Assembly: GCF_000241345.1 (NCBI RefSeq)
Contig: NZ_BAED01000071.1
Span: forward strand, 1 to 64,000
DNA from: Gordonia amarae NBRC 15530
GTDB taxonomy: Bacteria; Actinomycetota; Actinomycetes; Mycobacteriales; Mycobacteriaceae
Reading direction: 5' to 3'
DNA length: 64,000 nt
The position numbers were made by a program, and so were the translations under genes. This document shows, piece after piece, positions 1 through 8,491 of the stretch. Positions within the stretch are counted from its first letter, which is position 1, and each line of letters opens with the position of its first letter. Below the pieces are notes generated by a model, which did not search any database, had not been told where the DNA came from, and saw only the letters and a list, made by a program, of their open reading frames with translations.

Positions 1-303
1 AAGGCGGTGGCGGCGCACCATGTGGATGGCGGCGGTGCGGCCCTCCTCGGTCAGAGTCACCGCTCCGTAGCGTTCGTGGGACACCAGGCCCTGCTCGGCG
101 AGTTTGCGGATGGCCTCCGATGCCGTCGACGCCGACACCCCGAGCGATTCGGCGAGCATTTTGGTGGTGACCTTCACCTCGGCCCACTCCTGGCTGGTCC
201 AGATCACCTTGAGGTAGTCCTGCGTCACCGATGACAGGTCGGTGACCGCGCGTCCGGAACCGGGGCCGGAGGGCCGCGCCGAGCGTGCGCGCGAGTTGGG
301 CAT
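1..303 (-). CDS. DtxR/MntR-family metal-dependent repressor (partial, 3' end outside window)
   Basis: The first 101 codons are present and the gene runs off the left edge. After about 20 polar residues comes a winged helix: DYLKVIWTSQEW, then MLAESLGVSASTASEAIRKL as recognition helix, then GLVSHERYGAVTLTEEG as wing. This is the DNA-binding domain of DtxR-type repressors, which sense Mn(II) or Fe(II) and shut off metal uptake genes. The metal-binding and dimerisation domains are not in the window. It is divergent from ribF, as SirR (Rv2788) is near ribF in M. tuberculosis, so a SirR/MntR orthologue is likely. The ATG at 303 is the only good start seen. Which metal it senses cannot be told from this part. 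Confidence 0.85.
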   Translation of the reverse strand, partial: MPNSRARSARPSGPGSGRAVTDLSSVTQDYLKVIWTSQEWAEVKVTTKMLAESLGVSASTASEAIRKLAEQGLVSHERYGAVTLTEEGRTAAIHMVRRHRL

Positions 304-429
304 AGCTGCCACTGTAAGCCATTCGGTTCCGAACCTCTCGCGGGCGCGACGACGTACGCCGCGCCACCATTCACGTACCTGTCGCCGGTGTGTCGGGTGT
401 CCGTGGTGGTTGCAACCGCCGGGCGGTCG

Positions 430-435
430 TAGGCT
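430..435 (+). promoter_or_regulatory. -10 hexamer for leaderless ribF
   Basis: TAGGCT lies seven bases before the GTG at 443. This is the TANNNT spacing expected when transcription begins on the start codon itself. Confidence 0.5.
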
Positions 436-442
436 TGTGCGC

Positions 443-1411
443 GTGTTGCGTTGGAGAGGCTTGGAAGACATCCCCGCCGATTGGGGTCGCTGCGTGGTCA
501 CTATCGGGGTTTTCGACGGTGTGCACCGGGGGCACGCCCAGCTCATCAACGCGGCCACGGCTGCGGCCACCGAACGCGGAATCCCGTCGGTGCTGATGAC
601 CTTCGACCCGCATCCCACCGAGGTGGTGCGGCCGGGCGCTCATCCGCCGCAACTGACCACGCTCACGCGCCGTGCCGAACTGGCCGAGGAACTCGGCATC
701 GACGTGTTCTGCGTCATGCCGTTCACGCCGGAGCTGATGTCCCGGACACCCAAGGATTTCGCGCACGAGGTGCTCGTCGAGTACCTGCACGCGGCGGTCG
801 TCGTGGTCGGCGACAACTTCACCTTCGGCCGTAAAGCGGCGGGGGACGTGCCCAGGCTGGCCGAACTGGGGCAGCGGTTCGGGTTCGAGGTGGAGGCGAT
901 CTCGTTGTTCGGCGAACACGCCGTCACGTTCTCGTCCACCTACATCCGCTCCTGCGTCGCCGCCGGTGACGTCGAAAGCGCCGCGGAGGCTCTCGGCCGG
1001 CCGCACCGCGTCGAGGGGGTGATCGTGCACGGTGAGAAGCGTGGCCGTGATCTCGGATTCCCGACGGCCAACGTCGCGCCGCCCATGTATTCGGCGATCC
1101 CCGCCGACGGTGTGTACGCCGCCTGGTTCACCGTTCTCGGTCAGGCGCCGGTCGCCGGGCAGGTCGAGCCGGGACAGCGGTACCAGGCCGCGGTCTCCGT
1201 CGGCACCAACCCGACGTTCTCCGGGCGCACCCGCACCGTCGAGGCGTTCGTCCTCGACAAGTCGGCCGATCTGTACGGCCAGCACGTGGCCGTCGACTTC
1301 GTCAGCCGCATCCGCGGCATGGAACCGTTCGCCAACGTCGACGACCTCATCGCCGAGATGAACCGCGACGTCGAGAAGACGCGCGTCATCCTGGATGCGG
1401 CGGACTCCTGA
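443..1411 (+). CDS. ribF: bifunctional riboflavin kinase / FAD synthetase
   Basis: Makes FMN from riboflavin, then FAD from FMN, in the cytoplasm (322 aa). The N-terminal nucleotidyltransferase half shows GVFDGVHRGHAQLI and TFDPHPTEV, then FTFGRKAAGD and TFSSTYIR. The C-terminal kinase half shows GFPTANV and the PADGVYAAW and SVGTNPTF segments. The frame is open upstream to 242, but that sequence does not resemble the family. Known homologues begin close to the RWRG..IP.DWG segment, which here follows the GTG at 443. That GTG sits seven bases after a TAGGCT -10 box, so I chose it; GTG 437 is the alternative. rpsO follows after 157 bases, the usual actinobacterial order. Confidence 0.95.
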   Translation: MLRWRGLEDIPADWGRCVVTIGVFDGVHRGHAQLINAATAAATERGIPSVLMTFDPHPTEVVRPGAHPPQLTTLTRRAELAEELGIDVFCVMPFTPELMSRTPKDFAHEVLVEYLHAAVVVVGDNFTFGRKAAGDVPRLAELGQRFGFEVEAISLFGEHAVTFSSTYIRSCVAAGDVESAAEALGRPHRVEGVIVHGEKRGRDLGFPTANVAPPMYSAIPADGVYAAWFTVLGQAPVAGQVEPGQRYQAAVSVGTNPTFSGRTRTVEAFVLDKSADLYGQHVAVDFVSRIRGMEPFANVDDLIAEMNRDVEKTRVILDAADS

Positions 1412-1568
1412 ACCGGTGCGCTCCTGATTTGGGAGCAGGTCCGGTCCGCTGGTAGATTTGTCCGTCGGTGTTGCTGCGGTCCGCGGCGGCGCACCACCGG
1501 ATCGGGCACCTGGTAGGTGCCGGGGACGGACAACAGAGCGCGGAACTGAAACAACAGGGAGTATCCCC

Positions 1569-1838
1569 ATGGCTTTGACCGCCGAACAGAAGAAGGTCAT
1601 CCTGGCCGAGTACGGCCTGCACGAGACCGACACCGGCTCGCCGGAGGCCCAGGTGGCGCTGCTGACCAAGCGCATCACCGACCTCACCGAGCACCTCAAG
1701 CAGCATAAGCACGACCACCACAGCCGCCGCGGCCTGCTGCTGCTCGTCGGCCGTCGTCGTCGTCTGCTCAAGTACGTCGCCAAGGTCGACATCAACCGCT
1801 ACCGTTCGCTCATCGAGCGCCTCGGCCTGCGTCGCTGA
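1569..1838 (+). CDS. rpsO: 30S ribosomal protein S15
   Basis: An 89-aa protein of the usual S15 length that binds 16S rRNA in the platform of the small subunit. The typical TGSPEAQVALLTKRI and HKHDHHSRRGLLLLVGRRR segments are present. The ATG at 1569 follows an AGGGAG ribosome site eight bases upstream. The open frame extends back to 1458, but that part is not S15-like. A very strong hairpin 24 bases after the stop separates it from pnp. Confidence 0.98.
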   Translation: MALTAEQKKVILAEYGLHETDTGSPEAQVALLTKRITDLTEHLKQHKHDHHSRRGLLLLVGRRRRLLKYVAKVDINRYRSLIERLGLRR

Positions 1839-1861
1839 GACCTCGCGCACTACTTGCTTCG

Positions 1862-1897
1862 CCGCGGCCGCTCCCGGACCTCCGGGGGCGGCCGCGG
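1862..1897 (+). terminator. rho-independent-like terminator after rpsO
   Basis: A 17-bp stem with one G-T pair: left arm 1862-1878, right arm 1881-1897, effectively a tiny loop. It is followed by TGTTATT. It should end the ribF/rpsO transcript. Confidence 0.75.
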
Positions 1898-2244
1898 TGT
1901 TATTCCTGTCAACAGATCCGACAGTGATACTGTTGAACAGGCTGTTGTCAAGACATACCCAGGTTTAATACGGGAATCGTCGGCAGATCGGTCCTCGGTA
2001 GTGGCCGCCGGAACAAGGGTTCCGGCCGCTTCGATCGAAGGCCGTCTCCGCGGAACCGGGCACACATGGTCGTGTCCGACGTATCTGATCCGCGCTATGC
2101 CTTGACTCCACCACGCTCGATGCCGTTCGCGCGCACCTGACGGTGTGCTGCGTGCCGTCGGGCTGTCCACAAGATCCGGCCTCGCCGGAAACACACCCGG
2201 CCGCGACCGCTGTGCGGCCGACACGAAGGGAATCCCCACCTCAC
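1898..2244 (+). promoter_or_regulatory. pnp leader region with nested inverted repeats
   Basis: About 350 bases without a convincing gene. It holds an interrupted dyad, CCTGTCAACAG (1905-1915) against CTGTTGAACAGG (1930-1941). A weak promoter candidate follows, TTGTCA (1945-1950) with TAATAC (1966-1971). A perfect 8-bp stem with a 4-base loop lies at 2007-2026 (GCCGGAAC / GTTCCGGC). The dyad looks like a repressor site next to a promoter. The second hairpin would lie in the pnp leader, a place where PNPase mRNAs in other bacteria carry autoregulatory structures. No ORF here has coding character. Confidence 0.35.
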
Positions 2245-4524
2245 ATGACCGATGTGAATACCGACGTCGCCGAGGACTTCGACGACTCGATCACCGAAGC
2301 CACCGCCGTCATCGACAACGGCAGCTTCGGCACCCGCACCATCCGGTTCGAGACCGGACGGCTCGCCCTGCAGGCCGCCGGTTCGGTGACCGCCTACCTC
2401 GATGACGAGACGATGCTGCTGTCCACCACCGCGGCATCCAAGCAGCCGAAGGAACACTTCGACTTCTTCCCGCTGACCGTCGACGTCGAAGAGCGCATGT
2501 ACGCCGCCGGCCGTATCCCCGGCTCGTTCTTCCGCCGCGAGGGCCGCCCGTCCACCGACGCCATCCTCACCTGCCGCCTCATCGACCGGCCGCTGCGCCC
2601 GTCGTTCGTCGACGGCCTGCGCAACGAGATCCAGGTCGTCGTCACCGTCATGAGCCTCAACCCGCAGGATCTGTACGACGTGCTCGCCATCAACGCCGCG
2701 TCGGCGTCCACCCAGATCGCCGGCCTGCCGTTCTCCGGCCCCGTCGGCGGTGTCCGAGTCGCCCTCATCCCGACAGAGGAGAACAAGGCCGGCCAGTGGG
2801 TCGCGTTCCCGACCGTCGAGCAGCTCGAAGGCGCCGTCTTCGACATGGTCGTCGCCGGACGCATCGTCTCCGGTGAAGGTGCCGACGCCGACGTCGCCAT
2901 CATGATGGTCGAGGCCGAGGCCACCGAGAACGTCATCGACATCATCGCCGGTGGTGCGCAGGCACCCACCGAGGCCATCGTCGCCGAGGGCCTGGAAGCC
3001 GCCAAGCCGTTCATCGCCGCCCTGTGCGAGGCGCAGAAGTCGATGGCCGCAGCCGCATCCAAGGAGACCGGCGAATTCCCGCTGTTCCCGGCATACGAGG
3101 CCGACGCCTTCGACGCCGTCGCCGCCGCGGCCACCGACAAGCTGTCGCAGATCCTCACCATCGCCGGCAAGCACGAGCGTGAGGACGCCACCGACGAGCT
3201 CAAGGGTGAGATCCTCGACCAGCTCGCCGGCCAGTTCGAGGGCCGCGAGAAGGAGATCGGTGCGGCGTTCCGTTCGCTCACCAAGAAGCTGGTGCGCCAG
3301 CGCATCCTGACCGATCACTTCCGCATCGACGGCCGCGGCATCACCGACATCCGGTCGCTGTCCGCCGAGGTCGCCGTGATCCCGCGCGCCCATGGTTCGG
3401 CCCTGTTCGAGCGTGGCGAAACCCAGATCCTGGGCGTCACCACCCTCGACATGGTGAAGATGGCCCAGCAGATCGACTCGCTCGGACCCGAGACCTCCAA
3501 GCGGTACATGCACCACTACAATTTCCCGCCGTACTCCACCGGTGAAACCGGTCGCGTCGGGTCGCCCAAGCGCCGCGAGATCGGCCACGGTGCTCTCGCC
3601 GAGCGTGCCCTGGTGCCGGTGCTGCCGAGCGTCGAGGACTTCCCCTACGCGATCCGTCAGGTGTCGGAGGCATTGGGCTCCAACGGTTCCACCTCGATGG
3701 GTTCGGTGTGCGCCTCCACCATGTCGCTGCTGAACGCCGGTGTGCCGCTGCGTGCCCCGGTCGCCGGTATCGCCATGGGTCTGGTGTCCGACGAGGTGAA
3801 CGGGGAAACCCGCTACGTCGCCCTCACCGACATCCTGGGCGCCGAGGATGCCTTCGGCGACATGGACTTCAAGGTCGCCGGCACCAAGGACTTCGTGACC
3901 GCGCTGCAGCTCGACACCAAGCTCGACGGCATCCCGTCGCACGTGCTCGCCGGTGCGCTCGGCCAGGCCAAGGACGCCCGCCTGACCATCCTCGACGTGA
4001 TGGCCGAGGCCATCGACGAGCCCGACGAGATGAGCCCGTACGCGCCGCGGATCACCACCATCAAGATCCCCGTCGACAAGATCGGTGAGCTGATCGGCCC
4101 CAAGGGCAAGACGATCAACGGCATCACCGAGGAGACCGGCGCCAACATCTCCATCGAGGACGACGGCACCGTGTTCGTCGGCGCCGCCGACGGCCCGTCC
4201 GCGCAGGCCGCGATCGACAAGGTCAACGCCATCGCCAACCCGCAGCTGCCCAAGGTGGGCGAACGCTTCCTGGGCACCGTGGTCAAGACCACCGCCTTCG
4301 GCGCGTTCGTATCGCTGCTTCCGGGCCGCGACGGTCTGGTGCACATCTCCAAGCTCGGCAAGGGCAAGCGCATCAACAAGGTGGAGGACGTGGTCAACGT
4401 CGGCTCCAAGCTGCGCGTGGAGATCGCCGACATCGACGAGCGCGGCAAGATCAGCCTCGTCCCGGTGGACGACGACAAGGCGAGCGAGGCCAAGGCCGAC
4501 GACACCGAGAAGGCAAACGCCTGA
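2245..4524 (+). CDS. pnp: polyribonucleotide nucleotidyltransferase (PNPase)
   Basis: A 3'-5' phosphorolytic exoribonuclease of the RNA degradosome (759 aa). It has two RNase PH domains. The first starts near residue 25, with IDRPLRPSF and NPQDLYDVLAINAASAS. The second includes the catalytic RTILTDHFRIDGR-type entry and HHYNFPPYSTGE, SMGSVCAST and LGAEDAFGDMDFKVAGT. These are followed by a KH domain (IPVDKIGELIGPKGKTIN) and an S1 domain (GTVVKTTAFGAFVSLLPG). ATG 2245 is preceded by a GAAGGGA site. In mycobacteria the next gene is an M16 peptidase, but here transcription ends at a strong hairpin. Confidence 0.98.
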   Translation: MTDVNTDVAEDFDDSITEATAVIDNGSFGTRTIRFETGRLALQAAGSVTAYLDDETMLLSTTAASKQPKEHFDFFPLTVDVEERMYAAGRIPGSFFRREGRPSTDAILTCRLIDRPLRPSFVDGLRNEIQVVVTVMSLNPQDLYDVLAINAASASTQIAGLPFSGPVGGVRVALIPTEENKAGQWVAFPTVEQLEGAVFDMVVAGRIVSGEGADADVAIMMVEAEATENVIDIIAGGAQAPTEAIVAEGLEAAKPFIAALCEAQKSMAAAASKETGEFPLFPAYEADAFDAVAAAATDKLSQILTIAGKHEREDATDELKGEILDQLAGQFEGREKEIGAAFRSLTKKLVRQRILTDHFRIDGRGITDIRSLSAEVAVIPRAHGSALFERGETQILGVTTLDMVKMAQQIDSLGPETSKRYMHHYNFPPYSTGETGRVGSPKRREIGHGALAERALVPVLPSVEDFPYAIRQVSEALGSNGSTSMGSVCASTMSLLNAGVPLRAPVAGIAMGLVSDEVNGETRYVALTDILGAEDAFGDMDFKVAGTKDFVTALQLDTKLDGIPSHVLAGALGQAKDARLTILDVMAEAIDEPDEMSPYAPRITTIKIPVDKIGELIGPKGKTINGITEETGANISIEDDGTVFVGAADGPSAQAAIDKVNAIANPQLPKVGERFLGTVVKTTAFGAFVSLLPGRDGLVHISKLGKGKRINKVEDVVNVGSKLRVEIADIDERGKISLVPVDDDKASEAKADDTEKANA

Positions 4525-4553
4525 CGGCGATCACCTGATCGACAGCGTCAACG

Positions 4554-4591
4554 GGGCGGCCCGCCATCCTGACCGGGATGGCGGGCCGCCC
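4554..4591 (+). terminator. terminator after pnp
   Basis: Perfect 16-bp GC-rich stem (4554-4569 with 4576-4591) and a 6-base loop. It lies between pnp and the convergent coiled-coil gene, so it may serve both strands, although no T-run follows. Confidence 0.7.
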
Positions 4592-4645
4592 TCGTGTGAC
4601 GGTTGTCGGATCCTAGATGGGTCGGATCTCAGATGGGGTCGGATC

Positions 4646-5212
4646 TCAGGTGTTGCCCGGACGATTGCGGCCGAGGCCGAATGATCCGTCGTCGAGCGCG
4701 GTGGTGAGCAGGGTGGTGATCTGCTGCATTCCGGCGGCCATCGTGGCAAAGCCCGTGCGCATTTCGGATTCGAGGCCAGCCATGCGTTGATCGAGACCGT
4801 CCATGCGTTGATCGAGACCGTCCATGCGTTGATCGAGGCCATCCATGCGTTGATCGAGACCGTCCATGCGTTGATCGAGGCCATCCATGCGTTGATCGAG
4901 ACCGTCCATGCGTTGATCGAGACCGCCCATGCGTTGATCGAGACCGTCCATGCGTTGATCGAGACCGCCCATGCGTTGATCGAGACCACCGATGCGCTTG
5001 CCGTGCTCAAGCTGGGTTTCGCGCATGGCGTTCAGGACCATCGTCTGCGCCCGGAACGCGGCGTGCATGTTGCTGACATCCTGGTCAGCGCCGGCCGCGA
5101 GAACCCGGGCCGCGGAGACGTCACGGCGCAGTTCCTTGTTCTCGGTCTTGAGGCCCTCGACCTCGCGTTCCACATTCCGCAGTCGTGCATCCAGGTCGTC
5201 TGGATCCGCCAT
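4646..5212 (-). CDS. repetitive coiled-coil protein of unknown function
   Basis: A 188-aa polar protein with no signal peptide or membrane segment. Residues 1-70 form a charged helical start (RNVEREVEGLKTENKELRRD, then HAAFRAQTMVLNAMRE). Then come ten near-identical seven-residue units of the form GLDQRMD or GLDQRMG, and a tail rich in Met, Thr and Gly. Leu and Met recur at heptad positions, so the repeat should make one long coiled coil. ATG 5212 has an AAGGGGG ribosome site seven bases upstream. The opposite strand is also open through the repeat, because a 21-bp unit keeps every frame in phase; it lacks comparable start signals. Function is unknown: structural scaffold or partner-binding spacer are both possible. 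Confidence 0.75.
   Translation of the reverse strand: MADPDDLDARLRNVEREVEGLKTENKELRRDVSAARVLAAGADQDVSNMHAAFRAQTMVLNAMRETQLEHGKRIGGLDQRMGGLDQRMDGLDQRMGGLDQRMDGLDQRMDGLDQRMDGLDQRMDGLDQRMDGLDQRMDGLDQRMAGLESEMRTGFATMAAGMQQITTLLTTALDDGSFGLGRNRPGNT
4781..4990 (-). repeat. ten tandem 21-bp repeats
   Basis: Ten in-frame copies of a 21-bp unit with the core CATGCGTTGATCGAG (plus strand), exactly 21 bases apart from 4781 to 4970. A decayed eleventh copy lies at about 4991. Copies differ mainly at the position that switches Asp and Gly in the heptad. Near-identity at DNA level suggests recent expansion by slippage or unequal crossing-over. Confidence 0.95.
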
Positions 5213-5311
5213 GCGCTGCCCCCTTCGCCGATGTTCTGTCCGTCAAGCGTAACGGGTTCCGGAGGTGGCTGCCGAGAGTTATCCACAGGCTCGGCGATCG
5301 GGGAGCGACCG

Positions 5312-5317
5312 TAGAAT
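5312..5317 (+). promoter_or_regulatory. -10 hexamer for the leaderless DUF294 gene
   Basis: TAGAAT six bases before GTG 5324. A perfect DnaA-box sequence TTATCCACA (5279-5287) lies just upstream. Confidence 0.55.
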
Positions 5318-5323
5318 CACAGG

Positions 5324-6823
5324 GTGCAACAGTCGACTCCGCGGCCCCCGATGCCGCATTCGGGCGGATGGGAGACGGGTCCGACCGGTGACAAACTGAC
5401 CGTGCCGCGCCGCGTCGACGAGGCGCCCGCCGGAGCGATCGGCGCACTCATCACGGGCGAGCCGCTGGTGGTTCCGGCGTCGATGACCGTCCGGGACGCG
5501 GCCACGGTGATGACAGAGCGCGGGTTCGCGGCGCTGATGGTCGCGCTCGGCGCAGGGTTCGGTGTGCTGACGGACGTGGGCATCAGGGCCGACGTGGTGG
5601 CCCGCGGCGTCGACCCGCAGACGGCCGTCGGTGCGATCGTCGGCCCACCGGTGCCGGCGGTCGCCGCGGACACCCCGGTCGCCGCTGTGCTGGCCCTCGT
5701 CCTCGAACAGGAGCTGACGTGTGTGCCCGTCATCGACACCGCGGGCACCCTGCTCGGCGCGGTAACCGCCGCTGACCTGCTGTCGGCGCCGGCCGGTCCG
5801 AGCCTCACACTGCGCCGGCAGATCGCCGTCGCAGCCACCCCGTCGGGGCTGCAGCAGCATGCCAAACGGATCCCGTACTTCGTCGCCGACCTGGTCCGCC
5901 GGGGCCAGGCGGCGCACGAGGTGAGTGCGATCGCGTCGCTGCTCAGTGATGCGGTGGTGCGCCGCGCACTTGATCTGGTGAGCGAGCGGCACGGCCTCGA
6001 TCCGTCCGGGATCCGCTGGCTGTCGTTGGGCAGCAACGCCCGTCGCGACGCCGTACTCAGCTCCGATGTCGACTCGGCGGTGGCCTTCGCCGACGAGGTG
6101 TCCGACGCCGACATCGCCCGATTCCGCCAGGCCTGTGCCGAGGTGATCGGCATCGCGGGCGGCGGGGGTCTGGCCATCGACCTCAACGGCGTCGTCGCCT
6201 CCAAACCGTGGTTCTCCCGCAGGCGCGGGGAATGGCACGACGCGGCCCAGCAGTGGATGGAGTCACCCCTCAAGGACGAGGCGATCGTGTACACGTCGCT
6301 GCTACTCGACTCCCGGCCGATCTGGGGAGCCGGCGGCACCGGAATGGAGAACGTCCTCGACGGGCTGCGGTCCCGCCGCACCACCATGGGCATGTTGCTG
6401 GCTGAGGCCCTGACCACCAAGGCCCGGATCCGCACGATGCGGGATGTATTCTCCGGTAAGGGCGGCACCTTCGATATCAAGGAACACGCCCTCGCGCCGC
6501 TCACCGACATCGCCCGCTGGGTGGCGCTGTTCGCCGGTTCCGACGAGCGTGACACCAGGTCGCGGCTGCGGGCGGCGGCGGGCAGCGTCGTCCTGCCGGG
6601 TGATCAGGCGGCCACGCTGATCGAAGTATTCGAGGTGCTACAGCGGGTGCGCCTGAACTATCAGGTCGCCCAGTTCGACCGTGGCGAACCGGTCAGCGAC
6701 CTGCTGGAGATGAAGCGCCTGTCTCCGCTCGACCGGAGTCTCGTCGCGCAATCGGTACGGGAGATCGCCGGTATCCAACGCCGGCTCGACAATCTCGGGC
6801 AGAATCTTCCCCTGATCGGTTGA
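5324..6823 (+). CDS. CBS-domain / DUF294 putative nucleotidyltransferase
   Basis: A 499-aa cytoplasmic protein. Residues about 40-165 form a tandem CBS pair (GEPLVVPASMTVRDAATVM and VPVIDTAGTLLGAVTAADLL), which in this family binds adenine nucleotides. Next is a DUF294 domain with a nucleotidyltransferase signature, SLGSNARRDAVLSSDVDSA, keeping the GS and the two acidic residues of that fold. A DUF294_C helical domain fills the rest (EHALAPLTDIARWVALF to LSPLDRSLVAQSVREI). Homologues are described only as predicted signal-transduction proteins related to PII-uridylyltransferase; the substrate is unknown. GTG 5324 was chosen because TAGAAT lies six bases before it. Confidence 0.8.
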   Translation: MQQSTPRPPMPHSGGWETGPTGDKLTVPRRVDEAPAGAIGALITGEPLVVPASMTVRDAATVMTERGFAALMVALGAGFGVLTDVGIRADVVARGVDPQTAVGAIVGPPVPAVAADTPVAAVLALVLEQELTCVPVIDTAGTLLGAVTAADLLSAPAGPSLTLRRQIAVAATPSGLQQHAKRIPYFVADLVRRGQAAHEVSAIASLLSDAVVRRALDLVSERHGLDPSGIRWLSLGSNARRDAVLSSDVDSAVAFADEVSDADIARFRQACAEVIGIAGGGGLAIDLNGVVASKPWFSRRRGEWHDAAQQWMESPLKDEAIVYTSLLLDSRPIWGAGGTGMENVLDGLRSRRTTMGMLLAEALTTKARIRTMRDVFSGKGGTFDIKEHALAPLTDIARWVALFAGSDERDTRSRLRAAAGSVVLPGDQAATLIEVFEVLQRVRLNYQVAQFDRGEPVSDLLEMKRLSPLDRSLVAQSVREIAGIQRRLDNLGQNLPLIG

Positions 6824-6884
6824 CGCTGATCGGCGTGCGATGAGGTGGATCCGGCAGGGGCCCGGGTCAGGAATGTGGTGACAG

Positions 6885-7658
6885 ATGTGTTTGATTGTGT
6901 TCGCGGTCAACGTGATCGACGGTTTTCCCTTGGTGGTGGCCGCCAACCGGGACGAGTTCTATGCCCGCGAGACAGTACCGGTGCACCGGTGGGCGGATCT
7001 GCCGGTCATCGGGGGCCGGGATGCGGTGGCAGGCGGAACCTGGATGGGGGTGAGCGCCGAGGTGCCCGGACGGTTCGCGGCCGTCACCAATGTGCGCGAC
7101 GGTGATCCGGTGCCCGAGCCCGACAAACGATCGCGGGGTGCGCTGCCCGTCGACTTCCTCACCTCCGGCATCTCCCCGGCCGACGAGGCGCGGCGCCTCA
7201 CCGACACCGCGGCTGAGTATGCCCCGGTCAATCTTGTGGTGTCCGACGGTGATTCGGTATGGTGGGCGGCCAACAGGCCCGAGATCGCGGCGCAGCGGGT
7301 CGCCGACGGCGTGCACGGGCTGTCCAACGGTGCCCTGGACAATTCCTGGCCCAAGGTGGCGCGCACCGTCGAGGCGGTCACCGCGGCGCTGAGAACCGCG
7401 CCGCCGCAGACCACCGCGGCCGACGAAGCCCTGTTCGCGGTCCTTGCCGACGACCGGCCCGCGCCCGACGACCTGCTGCCCGACACCGGTGTCGGGATCG
7501 GCCGCGAACGGGACCTGTCGCCGGCGTTTATCCGCACCCCCGGATACGGCACCCGGACCAGCTCTGTCCTGTGGATGCGCGCCGACGGCCACGGGATCCT
7601 CACCGAACGGCGATTCGACGAGGGTACCTACCTGGACCAGTCGACTGTGGAGTGGTAG
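6885..7658 (+). CDS. NRDE (TANGO2-like) family protein
   Basis: A 257-aa protein starting MCLIVFA with Cys2 and carrying AANRDEFYARETVP, the NRDE signature of the family called TANGO2 in eukaryotes. GTWMGVS and AAVTNVRD are further family landmarks. The Cys2 could act as an N-terminal nucleophile after Met removal, as in Ntn hydrolases, but this is inference. The biochemical role of the bacterial proteins is unsettled; haem handling has been proposed for relatives. It lies 61 bases after the DUF294 gene and 80 bases before dapB. Confidence 0.8.
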   Translation: MCLIVFAVNVIDGFPLVVAANRDEFYARETVPVHRWADLPVIGGRDAVAGGTWMGVSAEVPGRFAAVTNVRDGDPVPEPDKRSRGALPVDFLTSGISPADEARRLTDTAAEYAPVNLVVSDGDSVWWAANRPEIAAQRVADGVHGLSNGALDNSWPKVARTVEAVTAALRTAPPQTTAADEALFAVLADDRPAPDDLLPDTGVGIGRERDLSPAFIRTPGYGTRTSSVLWMRADGHGILTERRFDEGTYLDQSTVEW

Positions 7659-7690
7659 GCGGCCGTGGCGTCGGCCGATGTGGGCGAACG

Positions 7691-7696
7691 TAGACT
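7691..7696 (+). promoter_or_regulatory. candidate -10 hexamer for dapB
   Basis: TAGACT 42 bases before the dapB start, giving a leader of roughly 35 bases that contains the GAGGAA ribosome site. Confidence 0.35.
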
Positions 7697-7738
7697 TGTC
7701 CCGGGACCAGGACCGGTGACAAACGTGAGGAAGTGGCA

Positions 7739-8488
7739 GTGAGCGGAATCAACGTCGGCGTGCTCGGCAGCAACGGCAAAGTCGGGCAGGCGATCGTGGC
7801 GGCCGTCGAGGCGGCCGACGACCTCACCTACAGCGCCGGCGTCGACAAGGATGACGCCCTCACGACGTTCACCGACACCCAGACCTCGGTGGTCGTCGAC
7901 TTCACCCACCCCGACGTGGTGATGGGCAACCTGGAGTTCCTCATCAACAACGGCATCCACGCCGTCGTCGGCACCACCGGCTTTTCCGCCGACCGCCTCG
8001 ACACCGTGCGCGGCTGGCTCGCCGCCAATCCGGGCGTCGGGGTGCTCATCGCCCCCAACTTCGCGATCGGCGCGGTGCTGTCGATGCGGTTCGCGCAGCA
8101 GGCCGCCCGCTTCTACGAGTCGGTCGAGGTCATCGAACTGCATCACCCGCACAAGGCCGACGCCCCGTCGGGGACCGCGTACCGCACCGCCGAACTGATC
8201 GGGCAGGCGCGCGCCGACGCGGGTCTGGCGCCGTGCCCGGACGCGACCAGCCAGGAACTCGACGGTGCGCGCGGCGCCGAGGTGTCGGGGGTCCGGGTGC
8301 ATTCGGTGCGCCTGGCCGGTCTCGTCGCCCACCAGGAGGTGCTGCTGGGCACCCAGGGTGAGACCCTGACCATCCGGCACGATTCACTCGACCGGTCGTC
8401 GTTCGCGCCCGGTGTGCTGCTCGGCGTGCGCAATGTGGCCGCCCATCCGGGGCTGACCGTCGGCCTCGAACACTTCATGGACCTGTAG
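7739..8488 (+). CDS. dapB: 4-hydroxy-tetrahydrodipicolinate reductase
   Basis: Second committed step of the diaminopimelate/lysine route, NAD(P)H dependent (249 aa). The N-terminal nucleotide-binding loop is VGVLGSNGKVGQ. The substrate and catalytic region is ELHHPHKADAPSGTA, the classic E(L/I)HHxxKxDAPSGTA signature. GTGFSADR-type and APNFAIGAVLSM segments match family members. GTG 7739 lies seven bases after GAGGAA; a GTG two codons earlier would overlap that ribosome site. It stands apart from dapA and dapF, which lie elsewhere in the window. Confidence 0.97.
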   Translation: MSGINVGVLGSNGKVGQAIVAAVEAADDLTYSAGVDKDDALTTFTDTQTSVVVDFTHPDVVMGNLEFLINNGIHAVVGTTGFSADRLDTVRGWLAANPGVGVLIAPNFAIGAVLSMRFAQQAARFYESVEVIELHHPHKADAPSGTAYRTAELIGQARADAGLAPCPDATSQELDGARGAEVSGVRVHSVRLAGLVAHQEVLLGTQGETLTIRHDSLDRSSFAPGVLLGVRNVAAHPGLTVGLEHFMDL

Positions 8489-8491
8489 GCG

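Noticed and set aside
242..442. N-terminal extension of ribF
   Set aside because: Not similar to the family, Arg-rich, and it would overlap the divergent repressor start; the GTG at 443 has a leaderless -10 element.
2095..4344. 749-codon open frame opposite pnp
   Set aside because: High-GC antisense shadow of a well-conserved gene; no family resemblance and no start signals.
4781..4990. possible CRISPR array
   Set aside because: The repeats are contiguous 21-bp coding units with no variable spacers.
4787..5314. plus-strand 175-codon frame through the 21-bp repeats
   Set aside because: A 21-bp repeat leaves several frames open; the minus frame has the ribosome site, a balanced coiled-coil composition and a non-repetitive N-terminus.
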